IMG/VR virus record: IMGVR_UViG_3300009788_000069
Location: 1 to 39,544 of that record
DNA: 39,544 nucleotides
From: a virus
Strand: one strand, 5' to 3'
The stretch's first letter is position 1. Each line of letters begins with the position of its first letter. Of the stretch, positions 22,927-30,799 are shown in pieces. The notes beneath the pieces were generated by a model. It saw only the letters and a program-made list of their open reading frames with translations, was not told where the DNA came from and made no database searches. The position numbers were made by a program, and so were the translations under genes.

Positions 22927-23954
22927 AGAACACAAAACCGCGTAATGTTGCAGACATTAAAGACTTCAATAAAAGACCATACAGAGATCCAGTTATAATC
23001 AAGGGAGATAACACCAAAATTCATCCATCGTCTACGCTAGGAGGTGACGGATTTACCTGGGCGCGTGAAGAAGATGGAAGCATATTACAAGCCCACAATC
23101 TAGGTGACATAATCATCGAAGATAATGTTAGAATTGGTGAGCATTGCACAGTTAGAAGGGCAACTCTTCCAGACAAAGACACAATCATCGGAAGTGGATC
23201 TGTTCTCATTAGTTACGTGAATGTTGGTCATAACTGCAAGATCGGTAAAAACACGTTCTTAGGACCACATGTTTGTCTAAATGGAAGTGTCCACATTGGG
23301 GATGGTTGCTGGATAGCTGCACATGCTGTAATACATCAAGGGGTCAAAATAGGAGATGGGGCTATCGTAGGCATGGGGTCTGTGGTTACAAAAGATGTTC
23401 CTCCAGGTGAAACAGTGGTGGGCGTTCCGGCGAATCCGATTAAATTCGCTGGGAATTATGTTCATCCTAACTTCACGTATGGTAGAAACCTCGTAATAGG
23501 AAAATACAATCACATCCATGAGGGTGTAGTCCTTGGGAAGGATGTCGTTATTAGAAGCTACGTTGAGCTTAGACCAGACACAGTAATAGGTGACGGGGTA
23601 TATCTGGACTCTGGGGTAAAAACCTCTGGAGAATGCTGGATTAAAAACAACGTCACACTAAGGTATGACAGCATCATAGCTAAAGGAACAAAGATTATGG
23701 ATGATGTGTTTATTGCGCCTCAACTTATGACTGAGAATCTTAACCATAAAGGAGAGTCCATAGGTGGGGCTCAAATAGGAATTGGGATCTGGAACCGTGA
23801 AAAACCGTTCAGGGTATTTATTGGTACTAATGTCACCTTAGCTGCTGGAATTACGATATGTCCAGATGTGGTCATAGGATCTAAGGCCAACGTTAGGAAA
23901 AGCATAACCGAGTCAGGGGTCTACATTGGGAACCCAGCGAGGAAAATACAATGA
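22923..23954 (+). CDS. Tandem left-handed beta-helix acyltransferase, LpxD-like (343 aa)
   Basis: Hexapeptide repeats ([LIV]-G-x4) fill most of the protein in two blocks, about 30-175 and 187-343. The first block has GGDGFTWAREEDGS and VNVGHNCKIGKN (H103), corresponding to the GFGxxxxxxG and catalytic-His regions of LpxD, which N-acylates a UDP-amino sugar. The second block resembles sugar O/N-acetyltransferases (VYIGNPARKIQ end). A two-helix fusion is larger than usual for either family. Archaea lack lipid A, so the product is probably a surface-glycan or virion glycan amino sugar. Confidence 0.8.
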   Translation: MKNTKPRNVADIKDFNKRPYRDPVIIKGDNTKIHPSSTLGGDGFTWAREEDGSILQAHNLGDIIIEDNVRIGEHCTVRRATLPDKDTIIGSGSVLISYVNVGHNCKIGKNTFLGPHVCLNGSVHIGDGCWIAAHAVIHQGVKIGDGAIVGMGSVVTKDVPPGETVVGVPANPIKFAGNYVHPNFTYGRNLVIGKYNHIHEGVVLGKDVVIRSYVELRPDTVIGDGVYLDSGVKTSGECWIKNNVTLRYDSIIAKGTKIMDDVFIAPQLMTENLNHKGESIGGAQIGIGIWNREKPFRVFIGTNVTLAAGITICPDVVIGSKANVRKSITESGVYIGNPARKIQ

Positions 23955-24490
23955 TACATGAATCCGTAGTCATAAATCAACCCGCTACCATAGGGAAAAA
24001 CTTTGAAGCTATGGAGTATGTTGTAATAGGAACGGACCCAGTGAAATATATACGTAAAAACTTTTCATACAAACGTGAACCACCAGGTTTCGGGGTACGC
24101 ATAGGAAACAACGTCACTATCCACTATGGATCATACATCGTAAAAGGCTTAGAACGAGACACAAATATAGGAAACGATGTCGTTATAGGTCAACGATGCG
24201 GAATAGGGCATGATTGCGTAGTAGGACGCGGGGCTCATCTTTTAGCGGCTGTTACGATAGTTGGGTATGTGGAAATTGGAGAAAGAGCCGTATTAGGGAC
24301 AGGAACCGTTGTGAAGCAACGGGTAAAAATTGGGGCTGGGTCTATCATTGGTATGGGAAGTACCGTGATAAAGGATATTCCAGATAATGTTGTTGCCGTC
24401 AATACTTGTGTAGATGGGAAAGTGTATTGCCGTCCCATTGGGAAAGCGAGAGGTGCGCTAAAGAATTGGGTAAGAACAAACCTGATTTAA
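23951..24490 (+). CDS. Hexapeptide-repeat acetyltransferase (179 aa)
   Basis: Left-handed beta-helix repeats (VRIGNNVTIHYG, IGNDVVIGQRCGIGHDCVVG, IGERAVLGTGTVVKQRVKIG, GAGSIIGMGSTVIKDIPDNV). The ending pattern (IPDNVVAVN) is that of PglD/WbbJ-type acetyltransferases. Coupled by overlap to the preceding LpxD-like gene. Likely modifies a sugar of the same glycan with an acyl group from acyl-CoA. Confidence 0.75.
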   Translation: MIHESVVINQPATIGKNFEAMEYVVIGTDPVKYIRKNFSYKREPPGFGVRIGNNVTIHYGSYIVKGLERDTNIGNDVVIGQRCGIGHDCVVGRGAHLLAAVTIVGYVEIGERAVLGTGTVVKQRVKIGAGSIIGMGSTVIKDIPDNVVAVNTCVDGKVYCRPIGKARGALKNWVRTNLI

Positions 24491-25005
24491 CGGTTCTCCA
24501 TGATTGGGATAGTGATACTCTATACGGAAAACGGATTATGTTACAAAGTATATTTTCATCTATCTGTATTTTGGTTGTGTCATTCATGCCGTTTTTATTA
24601 CGGTTCAGGTTTTTACGTGACATCCATGAGGAATATAGATCAAATAAACGCAGATACTTAGACACATTATCAAAGCTAGATACTTTGATAGGAGTTACCC
24701 CTATATTCGGCATACGGGACACGGTTTTAGCTAAGTATCCTGATCTAAAAACTTACCCAAATCTCAGAGTACATACCCACATCGGAAAAGCCCCTGATCC
24801 TAACCGGGTAAGAACATGGAATCCACCGCTAAACCAGCCCTCCTATACATGGCACTATGATAGGGATTATGTGAAGGGAAAACCAGTGTTGCTGAAAAGC
24901 AGAGACATATACCCAGTATGGCACGTTGATAACCCTCAACACCTACCACATTACATAGATTTCTTATACGCTGTACTCTGTGAGGGAAAACAAATTTATG
25001 AGTAA
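24466..25005 (+). CDS. Glycan-cassette protein of unknown family (about 179 aa)
   Basis: TTG 24466 preferred because GAGAGGTG lies about 10 bases upstream; ATG 24406 or ATG 24538 are alternatives. One hydrophobic stretch (SIFSSICILVVSFMPFLLRF) is followed by a soluble part with many Pro, His and aromatic residues (NRVRTWNPPLNQPSYTWHYD; PVWHVDNPQHLPHYIDFLYA). The stop overlaps the next gene by 8 bases. Placement suggests a glycan-related role, but I do not recognise it. Confidence 0.5.
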   Translation: MGKNKPDLTVLHDWDSDTLYGKRIMLQSIFSSICILVVSFMPFLLRFRFLRDIHEEYRSNKRRYLDTLSKLDTLIGVTPIFGIRDTVLAKYPDLKTYPNLRVHTHIGKAPDPNRVRTWNPPLNQPSYTWHYDRDYVKGKPVLLKSRDIYPVWHVDNPQHLPHYIDFLYAVLCEGKQIYE

Positions 25006-25729
25006 AAATAAACAAATCGCTATCGCTGGTGGCCTCGGCAACGCATTAAGAGCTTCCATGATGCTGAAAAAACATGCACCACCAGGTATATCCGTATCAT
25101 TCATAGGGCATCTAAAGCCATTCACTAATGGATATGACCTTATCCTCAACTTTAGCACCCGTCCAGGTAGAATCCTTGTGCTTCTTACCTGTGGTGGCGT
25201 GAAGGTTGCTAGGGTTTGTGGATCTGATTGGCATAGGTCTATAATCGGTAAACGGCTTCACAGAATCATGTTATGGTTATCGGGGGTCCATATTATGTAT
25301 GCTAGTGAAGATTTGAAAAAAGATGTAGGGTTAAACGGAGAGGTGCATGTTAACCCTGTGAATGAAGATCATTTTTATCCAAGGCCTGTGTCTAGAAGTA
25401 AAGATGTTTGTTACTATGTGCGAGATGGGTTATCTTCTTATCATCCTGAGTTAATGCCCGTGGGAGCCACGGTGATAGATGGAACAATATCTTATGAGGA
25501 TATGCCTTTGTTGCTTTCGGCTCATAAGAAATACGTTAGATACATATTGCATAATGCTGCACCGAAACTACCCTATGAGGCCCTATTATGTGGTTGTGAA
25601 GTCACTGTGAACGATGAACGATTGACAAAGATCCCAGAGTATATGATTACCGCTTATCAGGCTCCACGGTGGATACAGTATCTTCTACGATTAGTTACTA
25701 CTAAAAGTAGTAACATAGACCTTAAATAA
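24998..25729 (+). CDS. Putative GT-B glycosyltransferase-like protein (243 aa)
   Basis: ATG 24998 (overlapping the preceding stop) is chosen over 24980. IAIAGGLGNALRASMMLKKH resembles the Gly-rich N-terminal loop of GT-B enzymes. The middle (VHIMYASEDLKKDVGLNGEV) and the end (AAPKLPYEALLCGCEVTVND) match the family 4 pattern where a P-x-x-x-x-E-A-L-x-C-G motif binds the donor. The 3' end contains a 21-base palindrome acting as operator for the next operon. Likely last enzyme of the glycan cassette. Confidence 0.6.
   Translation: MSKNKQIAIAGGLGNALRASMMLKKHAPPGISVSFIGHLKPFTNGYDLILNFSTRPGRILVLLTCGGVKVARVCGSDWHRSIIGKRLHRIMLWLSGVHIMYASEDLKKDVGLNGEVHVNPVNEDHFYPRPVSRSKDVCYYVRDGLSSYHPELMPVGATVIDGTISYEDMPLLLSAHKKYVRYILHNAAPKLPYEALLCGCEVTVNDERLTKIPEYMITAYQAPRWIQYLLRLVTTKSSNIDLK
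25694..25714 (+). promoter_or_regulatory. GTTACTACT-AAA-AGTAGTAAC palindrome (operator copy 2)
   Basis: A perfect 9-3-9 inverted repeat inside the last codons of the glycosyltransferase-like gene, just upstream of TATA-like CTTAAATAAA (25721-25730). Its 19-base core is identical to 16053-16071. Confidence 0.7.
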
Positions 25730-25736
25730 AACCTGT

Positions 25737-25763
25737 TAACAGTGTTAACTGTGATAACAGTTG
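25737..25763 (+). promoter_or_regulatory. Triple ACAGT/ACTGT half-site array
   Basis: ACAGT, ACTGT and ACAGT alternate with 4-base gaps between the TATA box and the mini-RHH start at 25776, forming two overlapping inverted repeats. Fits cooperative binding of RHH dimers. Confidence 0.5.
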
Positions 25764-25775
25764 GCAGGTAAACCA

Positions 25776-25910
25776 ATGGTGGGTACAAGAGTACCGGAAG
25801 AAACAGCTAAACAGATAAACCGAGCAATTGAAGATGGTCACTATTTGACTCCATCGGGTTTTCTTAAAGCAGCTATAGATAACGAGCTGAAAAGGTTGTA
25901 TCCAGAATAG
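25776..25910 (+). CDS. Mini ribbon-helix-helix regulator (44 aa)
   Basis: MVGTRVPEETAKQINRAIED is strand plus helix 1; LTPSGFLKAAIDNELKRLYP is the loop plus helix 2: the RHH/CopG pattern (VPEE...ASxFLR-type). First gene of the tiny-ORF operon running to about 28 kb, behind two operator types. Probably autoregulatory. Confidence 0.75.
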   Translation: MVGTRVPEETAKQINRAIEDGHYLTPSGFLKAAIDNELKRLYPE

Positions 25911-25938
25911 AGGCAAAACTTAGGATAAATGAAGAAAA

Positions 25939-26142
25939 ATGAAACTGAAGAAAGTATCTATTGAAATAATAAACTCAGGGATAATTCCGTTACTTATTGG
26001 TGCAGGAATTGTACTTACTACAGATAATGTCATTTGGGGATTATTTGGTCTTTTCAGCGTCCTTGTTGGATTGGCTTTAAGTAGTCAGTACATAGAAAAT
26101 CCAACCCAAGATACATCTGAAAAGAGGACATCGGAGAAATAA
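25939..26142 (+). CDS. Small two-TM membrane protein (67 aa)
   Basis: Two hydrophobic helices (GIIPLLIGAGIVLTT and VIWGLFGLFSVLVGLAL) with a polar tail. CTTAGGA (25919-25925) lies about 13 bases upstream of the ATG. Unknown function. Confidence 0.55.
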   Translation: MKLKKVSIEIINSGIIPLLIGAGIVLTTDNVIWGLFGLFSVLVGLALSSQYIENPTQDTSEKRTSEK

Positions 26143-26144
26143 AA

Positions 26145-26426
26145 ATGGCTGAAAAAGTTAATTGTCTTGGATGCGTGGGACTACTATTAGGTCTTGAAAA
26201 GGCTTGGATTGAAGGTAGTAGAGCAAGTCTTGGTAAGTGCATTAAAAAGGACTTCCAAATAAGAAAAACGGAACGACATTGTAAAGAATATTCACCTATA
26301 AACCTAGCAGTTATTCAACACTATCTAGACTATCAACGAAGAAAACTAATCCATACAGGAAAAACACTGGACCTTATCGAAGAACACGTATCCTTAGATA
26401 CCCATGAAAAGAGGTCAACAAAATGA
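26145..26426 (+). CDS. Cys-containing helical protein (93 aa)
   Basis: Four Cys (CLGC near residue 7, GKCIKKD, RHCKEYS) could bind a metal; the rest is helical and basic (YLDYQRRKLIHTGKTLDLIE). Ends in an AAAAGAGGT ribosome site for the next gene, which it overlaps by 4 bases. Confidence 0.5.
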   Translation: MAEKVNCLGCVGLLLGLEKAWIEGSRASLGKCIKKDFQIRKTERHCKEYSPINLAVIQHYLDYQRRKLIHTGKTLDLIEEHVSLDTHEKRSTK

Positions 26427-26677
26427 GTGAAGAACAAGACCAATTCTGGGAAGGAACCCCTTATCTTGTAAGACTATCAGTTGAGGAATACCTGTATTTT
26501 AGGGAACGCGGGGATGATACAACCATCCATGAAACAGCAAAACATAACGAAGTTGATTCGAGATTAGCAAAGAAAAAACTACGAGAGTTTGAAAAACAAG
26601 GTCTTTCTAGAAACGGATGGTGGAAAAGCGTGAATAAAAACAGATCAAAGTGTCCAAAATGCGGGGCTGTTCTATAA
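26423..26677 (+). CDS. HTH protein with C-terminal CxxC (84 aa)
   Basis: Helices around TTIHETAKHNEVDSRLAKKK and FEKQGLSRNGWW suggest an HTH; the end CPKCGAV is half of a zinc ribbon. Possibly a DNA-binding regulator that dimerises through zinc. Confidence 0.5.
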   Translation: MSEEQDQFWEGTPYLVRLSVEEYLYFRERGDDTTIHETAKHNEVDSRLAKKKLREFEKQGLSRNGWWKSVNKNRSKCPKCGAVL

Positions 26678-26711
26678 TGTCCACTTTATACACGGAAAAG
26701 AGGTAAAAAAC

Positions 26712-27008
26712 ATGACACTAGAATTTAACGGAAAAGTGATAACAAGAAACAGATACATAGGATCAATTCTTATGGCGATTGGAACCATGATATTCCCACT
26801 AATACCAATAGGATTCATGACATTGTTTGGTGAAGTGGTGGCCTACATCTTACCCGGATGGTATGAATCAGGGCTACTCATTTCTGTTTTTATTGAAATG
26901 TGGATGGGTGGAATGTTATCCATCCTGGGGTTCTTTATGCTGTTTGGTAGAAAGGGATCGTCATTCGGTATGAACATTCCATCCTTAGATAATCAGGAAA
27001 AGAGGTAA
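26712..27008 (+). CDS. Two- to three-TM membrane protein (98 aa)
   Basis: Hydrophobic segments SILMAIGTMIFPLIPIGFMT and SVFIEMWMGGMLSILGFFML with a polar N terminus and a basic Gly/Ser tail. AAAAGAGGT lies before the ATG and again at its end for the next gene. Unknown function. Confidence 0.6.
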   Translation: MTLEFNGKVITRNRYIGSILMAIGTMIFPLIPIGFMTLFGEVVAYILPGWYESGLLISVFIEMWMGGMLSILGFFMLFGRKGSSFGMNIPSLDNQEKR

Positions 27009-27009
27009 A

Positions 27010-27210
27010 ATGAGAACTGAAAAAGAACTTAGAACTGCAATCGACCACTTAGACGACTATATGCACGAAATAGCAGACAGTGTTCGCAATAAGGAAATGA
27101 CAGAACTAGTTATTGATTCGATTCTTTATTGTCTAAATGAACCAGTGAAATACAATGATGCCATATTTCCTGAACCAAATATGTCCATTTTAAACAAGGA
27201 AGTAAGGTAA
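27010..27210 (+). CDS. Acidic helical small protein (66 aa)
   Basis: TEKELRTAIDHLDDYMHEIA and ELVIDSILYCLNEPVKYNDA: two to three amphipathic helices, net acidic. A similar plan (MVDGIIFGMNN end) is seen in the 79-aa protein at 33497. No family recognised. Confidence 0.5.
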   Translation: MRTEKELRTAIDHLDDYMHEIADSVRNKEMTELVIDSILYCLNEPVKYNDAIFPEPNMSILNKEVR

Positions 27211-27211
27211 A

Positions 27212-27427
27212 ATGACAGAACCACCATTTTCAATACTATACAAGAAAACATGTGATAAAGGATTCACAGGATCACAAATACTTACTGGAGATTGTGTAAC
27301 ATGGAATCACTCTAAAAAAGGGTGTTCCGTTTGTCCAGATTTTAAGGAAAGATCTATGCTAGGATATGAGGCAATTCTTACTAAAACGTCCTCAAAATGC
27401 GCCGATCTTAGGAGAGATAAGCCATGA
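27212..27427 (+). CDS. Cys-rich small protein (71 aa)
   Basis: Five Cys (KTCDKG, GDCVTWNHSKKGCSVCPDF, KCADLR) in a pattern suited to zinc or iron binding. Related in style to other Cys-rich proteins at 31933, 32130 and 32415. Function unknown. Confidence 0.5.
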   Translation: MTEPPFSILYKKTCDKGFTGSQILTGDCVTWNHSKKGCSVCPDFKERSMLGYEAILTKTSSKCADLRRDKP

Positions 27428-27576
27428 ATTGTGTTGAATGTGATGCATTGGTGACTGAGGAAGAATATCGCGATAATGGGGGCGTATGTTCAATTTGTAA
27501 AACCGCTTATGGCCCCAAGGATTATCCTAACCAGTTTACCGTAAAATCCCAGCAACTTAGGACGAAAAAACAATGA
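27424..27576 (+). CDS. Zinc-ribbon small protein (50 aa)
   Basis: CVECDALVTEEEYRDN and CSICKTAYG form a CxxC...CxxC ribbon. CTTAGGA lies about 11 bases before the ATG; ends with the sequence AACTTAGGAC used again before later genes. Overlaps both neighbours by 4 bases. Confidence 0.55.
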   Translation: MNCVECDALVTEEEYRDNGGVCSICKTAYGPKDYPNQFTVKSQQLRTKKQ

Positions 27577-27806
27577 GATATGAACCAATTAAAGGAAAAC
27601 GGGGTGGGTTTCTTCACGTTTCTGATGAGGAATATGAGAAAATAAAACCTTTATTGAATCGTTATGGATTCCTAGATAGGTTTCCACAAGAGGACTATCC
27701 AGGTGGATACCCAGAACTAGTTGACGTTTTTATGTGGATGTTTCCTGAATCTATCAAAGTAGTATCAACCGTAGAATCTAAAGAACTTAGGACGAATCGT
27801 AAATGA
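27573..27806 (+). CDS. Hypothetical protein (77 aa)
   Basis: Mixed alpha/beta with KGKRGGFLHVSDEEYEKIKP and a Pro/aromatic middle (RFPQEDYPGGYPELVDVF). No motif recognised. Upstream AACTTAGGAC; its own end repeats GAACTTAGGACGAA before the next ATG. Confidence 0.5.
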   Translation: MRYEPIKGKRGGFLHVSDEEYEKIKPLLNRYGFLDRFPQEDYPGGYPELVDVFMWMFPESIKVVSTVESKELRTNRK

Positions 27807-28123
27807 GCGAGAAAATTAAAAGAGCAGGTATGTGTGGCAAAGAACTTCATGGCAAATTGTGGAAAGGTGGAGGATCATTAAAATGCCCAGAAGAGTGGTC
27901 AGTAGTAATTTACCCAAGACCAAACATGCTAAGACTCATTGGCGTGGTATGGGAAGAATGTGAGGGCTGTAAAAAAGCATCCATTAAGTCAGATAAAAAG
28001 AGGTCGTTGTATTGTTGTCCTGTTTGTGATACTCCAATGGACATGACGGTTAATCCAGAGGAAAAATGGTATTGTCCAAAGTGTAGCGGAAAATCCATAG
28101 ATAAACACAAAAAGAGGATATAA
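27803..28123 (+). CDS. Double zinc-ribbon protein (106 aa)
   Basis: CEGCKK at about residue 53 and CCPVC / YCPKC at about 70 and 91 provide ligands for one or two zinc ribbons. N-terminal Gly-rich part of unknown fold. It is coupled to the radical SAM gene by one base of overlap, so it may be an accessory of that enzyme. Confidence 0.55.
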   Translation: MSEKIKRAGMCGKELHGKLWKGGGSLKCPEEWSVVIYPRPNMLRLIGVVWEECEGCKKASIKSDKKRSLYCCPVCDTPMDMTVNPEEKWYCPKCSGKSIDKHKKRI

Positions 28124-29022
28124 TGAAGATCCTTTTGGTTCAAGTTGATGGGAAACTACCTAATCCAGCATTGATGCAGATTAGTGCTTATTACAAGTCT
28201 CAAGGACATGAAACAGGATTCGCTTTCAGTAACCCAGATAAGGTTTACGTCAGTTGTGTATTCAGTAAGAATTTACCTCATGCAAAGGGAATCAAAACAT
28301 ATTATCCTAATGCAGAGTTTCATATAGGCGGTCCCGGGTTGGGATACCCAAACTCTTTGCCGAGGGAAATGGACCAGATAATGCCGGATTATAGCCTTTA
28401 TCCTGATATTGATTATAGTATTGGATTCACTACAAGAGGATGCGTTAGAAGGTGCGGATTTTGTATAGTTCATCAGCTAGAACCGGAATTTATTGAATAC
28501 AAACATCCTAGAGTTTTCCATGACCCATCACATAAGAAAATAGTTTTTCTTGATAACAATTTCACGGCCTCAAAAAGATTTAATGAAACTCTTAATTATG
28601 TAGAAGAAACTGGAGTTAAGGCTAGTTTTTGTCAAGGATTAGACTTTCGATTAATCACAGAAGAAATGGCACAGAAACTAGCTGCCGTAAAACTGTATAA
28701 TCTTCATTTCACTCAAAGAACAATATATGGTTCTTGGGATCTTATTGAAAATGAGGACCCGGTAATTAATGGGATTACTAATCTGATAGAGGCTGGGGTA
28801 AAACCAAAATATATCAGGACCTATGTTCTAGTTGGATTCAATACAACACATGAACAAGATTATTATCGAGTTAAAACCCTTATTGACATGGGTACTGAGC
28901 CTTTTGTCATGAAGTATAATGGAAGAAAAGACGATAAGTATTTGAACAAGTTGGCTAGATGGACAAATAAAATGCTCTATCGTAAATTTCCACTTGAGGA
29001 CTATAATAGGAGACATAGATAA
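28123..29022 (+). CDS. Radical SAM enzyme (299 aa)
   Basis: GFTTRGCVRRCGFC carries the CxxxCxxC iron-sulfur motif (C107, C111, C114) of radical SAM enzymes. The N-terminal half (ILLVQVDG, FHIGGPGLGYP) looks like a degenerate B12-binding Rossmann domain, as in B12-type radical SAM proteins. QGLDFRLITEEMAQKLA and TYVLVGFNTTHEQDYYRV fit the barrel strands. The reaction is not predictable. It overlaps the DNA methyltransferase start by one base, so a joint role in DNA modification or defence evasion is the best inference; similar neighbour pairs occur in phages. Confidence 0.8.
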   Translation: MKILLVQVDGKLPNPALMQISAYYKSQGHETGFAFSNPDKVYVSCVFSKNLPHAKGIKTYYPNAEFHIGGPGLGYPNSLPREMDQIMPDYSLYPDIDYSIGFTTRGCVRRCGFCIVHQLEPEFIEYKHPRVFHDPSHKKIVFLDNNFTASKRFNETLNYVEETGVKASFCQGLDFRLITEEMAQKLAAVKLYNLHFTQRTIYGSWDLIENEDPVINGITNLIEAGVKPKYIRTYVLVGFNTTHEQDYYRVKTLIDMGTEPFVMKYNGRKDDKYLNKLARWTNKMLYRKFPLEDYNRRHR

Positions 29023-30290
29023 TGAAATTACCACTTAACAAGGTCCTCTGCGGAGATAATAGAAAAGTTATGAAAACACTTCCAAACGATTCTATTGATT
29101 TGATAGCAACAAGTCCACCATATTGGGGCCTCAGAGACTATGGGACAGAACCACAAATATGGGGTGGAAAAATGGATTGCACCCATGATTGGTTAAGCAC
29201 ACCTCCACCACGAAAAAAAAATTTAGTGGATATTAAAGATCAAAACTCAAAGCAAGCTACAATGAGAGGGTCTTCTTATGATGCTCCCGAGGGAAGTAAA
29301 TGTGTTAATTGCGGTGCTTGGATGGGGCAACTTGGTTTAGAACCGCATCCTCAAATGTTTATTGATAATCTTGTTGAGATATTTAGAGAAGTTAAAAGAA
29401 TATTGAAACCATCTGGAAGTTTTTGGTTAAATCTGGGTGATAGTTATTATTCAAACCCTTCTAATAAGCAAGGTCCTAAAGTTGGTGCTAGAGGAAGTAA
29501 TAGAGAACCAAGGAGGAATAATAGAAACCTAAAAAGTAATTGGCTTCAACCAAAACAAAAGTTAATGATCCCTGCTAGGGTAGCAATTGCGCTTCAAGAT
29601 GAAGGATGGATTCTTAGAAACGATGTTATATGGTTTAAACCAAATCATATGCCTGAGTCTGTGCAAGATAGGCTTACAAAAAGCTATGAAGATCTTTTCT
29701 TCTTTGTAAAAAACAATAGGTATCATTTCAATTTAGATCCAATAAGAAAACCACAATCAGAAGCAACCATAAAAAGAATCACTCAACCAAACATTATGAA
29801 TCAAAAGGGTGGAGAAAAACAACATGAACTATATGGAGATCAAGCAGGTCATGGAAATAGACCAGTAGACATAACAAAAGGAATGGCAAGTAAATATGCC
29901 AACAGAGAAGATTCAAATGCTCTAGGCTCGCCTAGAGCCCGGGCCGGGTTAAGAGAAGTAAACGATGGTAACTTAAAAGGAAAAAACCCTGGTGATGTAT
30001 GGGAGATTAACACTTACCCTTTCAAGGGAGCTCACTTTGCTGTATTTCCTCCTAAATTAATCGAACCGATTATAAAAGCCGCCTGTCCAGAAAAAGGTGT
30101 ATTTCTTGATCCATTTGCGGGGTCAGGGACCGCGCTTAGAGTTGCCCGTAGTCTTGGAAGATCATTTATTGGTATTGAATTGAATCCAGAGAATGCAATT
30201 ATGTGTGAACAGAGAGTTAGGGCTGAAAAATATACACCTCCACCGGAAGGAGTACCAAAATTAAAGGAACTTTTTGAAAATGTCCATTAA
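29022..30290 (+). CDS. DNA methyltransferase, beta-class N4-cytosine/N6-adenine type (422 aa)
   Basis: Catalytic motif IV SPPYWGLRDYG (31-41) precedes motif I FLDPFAGSGTAL (365-370), the permuted order of beta-class amino-methyltransferases; SPPY favours N4-cytosine but N6-adenine is not excluded. The inserted region (about 60-200) includes CVNCGAWMG and a probable target-recognition part. No restriction endonuclease is next to it, so it looks like an orphan methylase protecting the element or marking its DNA. Coupled to the radical SAM gene. Confidence 0.88.
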   Translation: MKLPLNKVLCGDNRKVMKTLPNDSIDLIATSPPYWGLRDYGTEPQIWGGKMDCTHDWLSTPPPRKKNLVDIKDQNSKQATMRGSSYDAPEGSKCVNCGAWMGQLGLEPHPQMFIDNLVEIFREVKRILKPSGSFWLNLGDSYYSNPSNKQGPKVGARGSNREPRRNNRNLKSNWLQPKQKLMIPARVAIALQDEGWILRNDVIWFKPNHMPESVQDRLTKSYEDLFFFVKNNRYHFNLDPIRKPQSEATIKRITQPNIMNQKGGEKQHELYGDQAGHGNRPVDITKGMASKYANREDSNALGSPRARAGLREVNDGNLKGKNPGDVWEINTYPFKGAHFAVFPPKLIEPIIKAACPEKGVFLDPFAGSGTALRVARSLGRSFIGIELNPENAIMCEQRVRAEKYTPPPEGVPKLKELFENVH

Positions 30291-30362
30291 TAGCAAAAGT
30301 TTTAGGATGAATAAAAATGAAGGTTAGGAAGATATTTATAATTCTTATTGGATTGATAAAAC

Positions 30363-30545
30363 ATGGTCAAGGGTCTTAAGATAAAGCGAAAATTTGATGG
30401 AGAAGAATTTAGTTTATTCAGTACCCATGCAAAAAAGAAAAACGCGAAGAATAAAGCTAAAAGACTAAGGAATATTGGCATAAGAGCCAGGATTGTTAAG
30501 TCTACAAAGACTGGTAGGCATGAAGTTTTCGCTAAAAAAAGATAG
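30363..30545 (+). CDS. Small basic protein (60 aa)
   Basis: Lys/Arg-rich (THAKKKNAKNKAKRLRNIGI, then STKTGRHEVFAKKR) with an alternating strand-helix-strand pattern (ARIVKSTK). A TATA-like ATATTTATAA about 28 bp upstream suggests a leaderless start. Looks like a compact nucleic-acid-binding protein. Confidence 0.55.
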   Translation: MVKGLKIKRKFDGEEFSLFSTHAKKKNAKNKAKRLRNIGIRARIVKSTKTGRHEVFAKKR

Positions 30546-30592
30546 GCATTTTAGAATTAAGACATCCATTTTTACAAAACAACTTAGGACAT

Positions 30593-30625
30593 AATTTATA
30601 TAATACACGTACTACACATGTAGTA
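30593..30625 (+). promoter_or_regulatory. Promoter with TACTAC-ACAT-GTAGTA operator
   Basis: AATTTATATAAT (30593-30604) is followed by the inverted repeat TACTAC-N4-GTAGTA (30610-30625) before the mini-RHH gene at 30644. The half-site TACTAC is that of the 16053/25695/33082 family, but with a 4-base spacer and lying downstream of the TATA box. CTTAGGA at 30583-30589. Confidence 0.6.
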
Positions 30626-30643
30626 TAGGGGTGATGAAGAAAC

Positions 30644-30799
30644 ATGCAGAACGAATATAGCCGGACAAACATCTTCATAATGGACGAATCTCTCTGGAAG
30701 TGGGCTAAATTTCAAGCCGATGAGCTTGGAAAAACATCTGTGTCGGAATATTTGTTCGAGTTAATAAAAAAAGACAAAAAGGAAGTGGATGGATCTTAA
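30644..30799 (+). CDS. Mini ribbon-helix-helix regulator (51 aa)
   Basis: RTNIFIMDESLWKWAKFQAD is strand plus helix 1; GKTSVSEYLFELIKKDKKE is the RHH loop plus helix 2. GGTGATG lies about 9 bases before the ATG. Heads the 30.6-33.0 kb operon, likely autoregulated. Confidence 0.75.
   Translation: MQNEYSRTNIFIMDESLWKWAKFQADELGKTSVSEYLFELIKKDKKEVDGS

Noticed and set aside
30317-30379. 20-codon hydrophobic ORF before the 60-aa basic protein
   Set aside because: It contains the probable TATA box of the next gene and overlaps its start; more likely promoter region.
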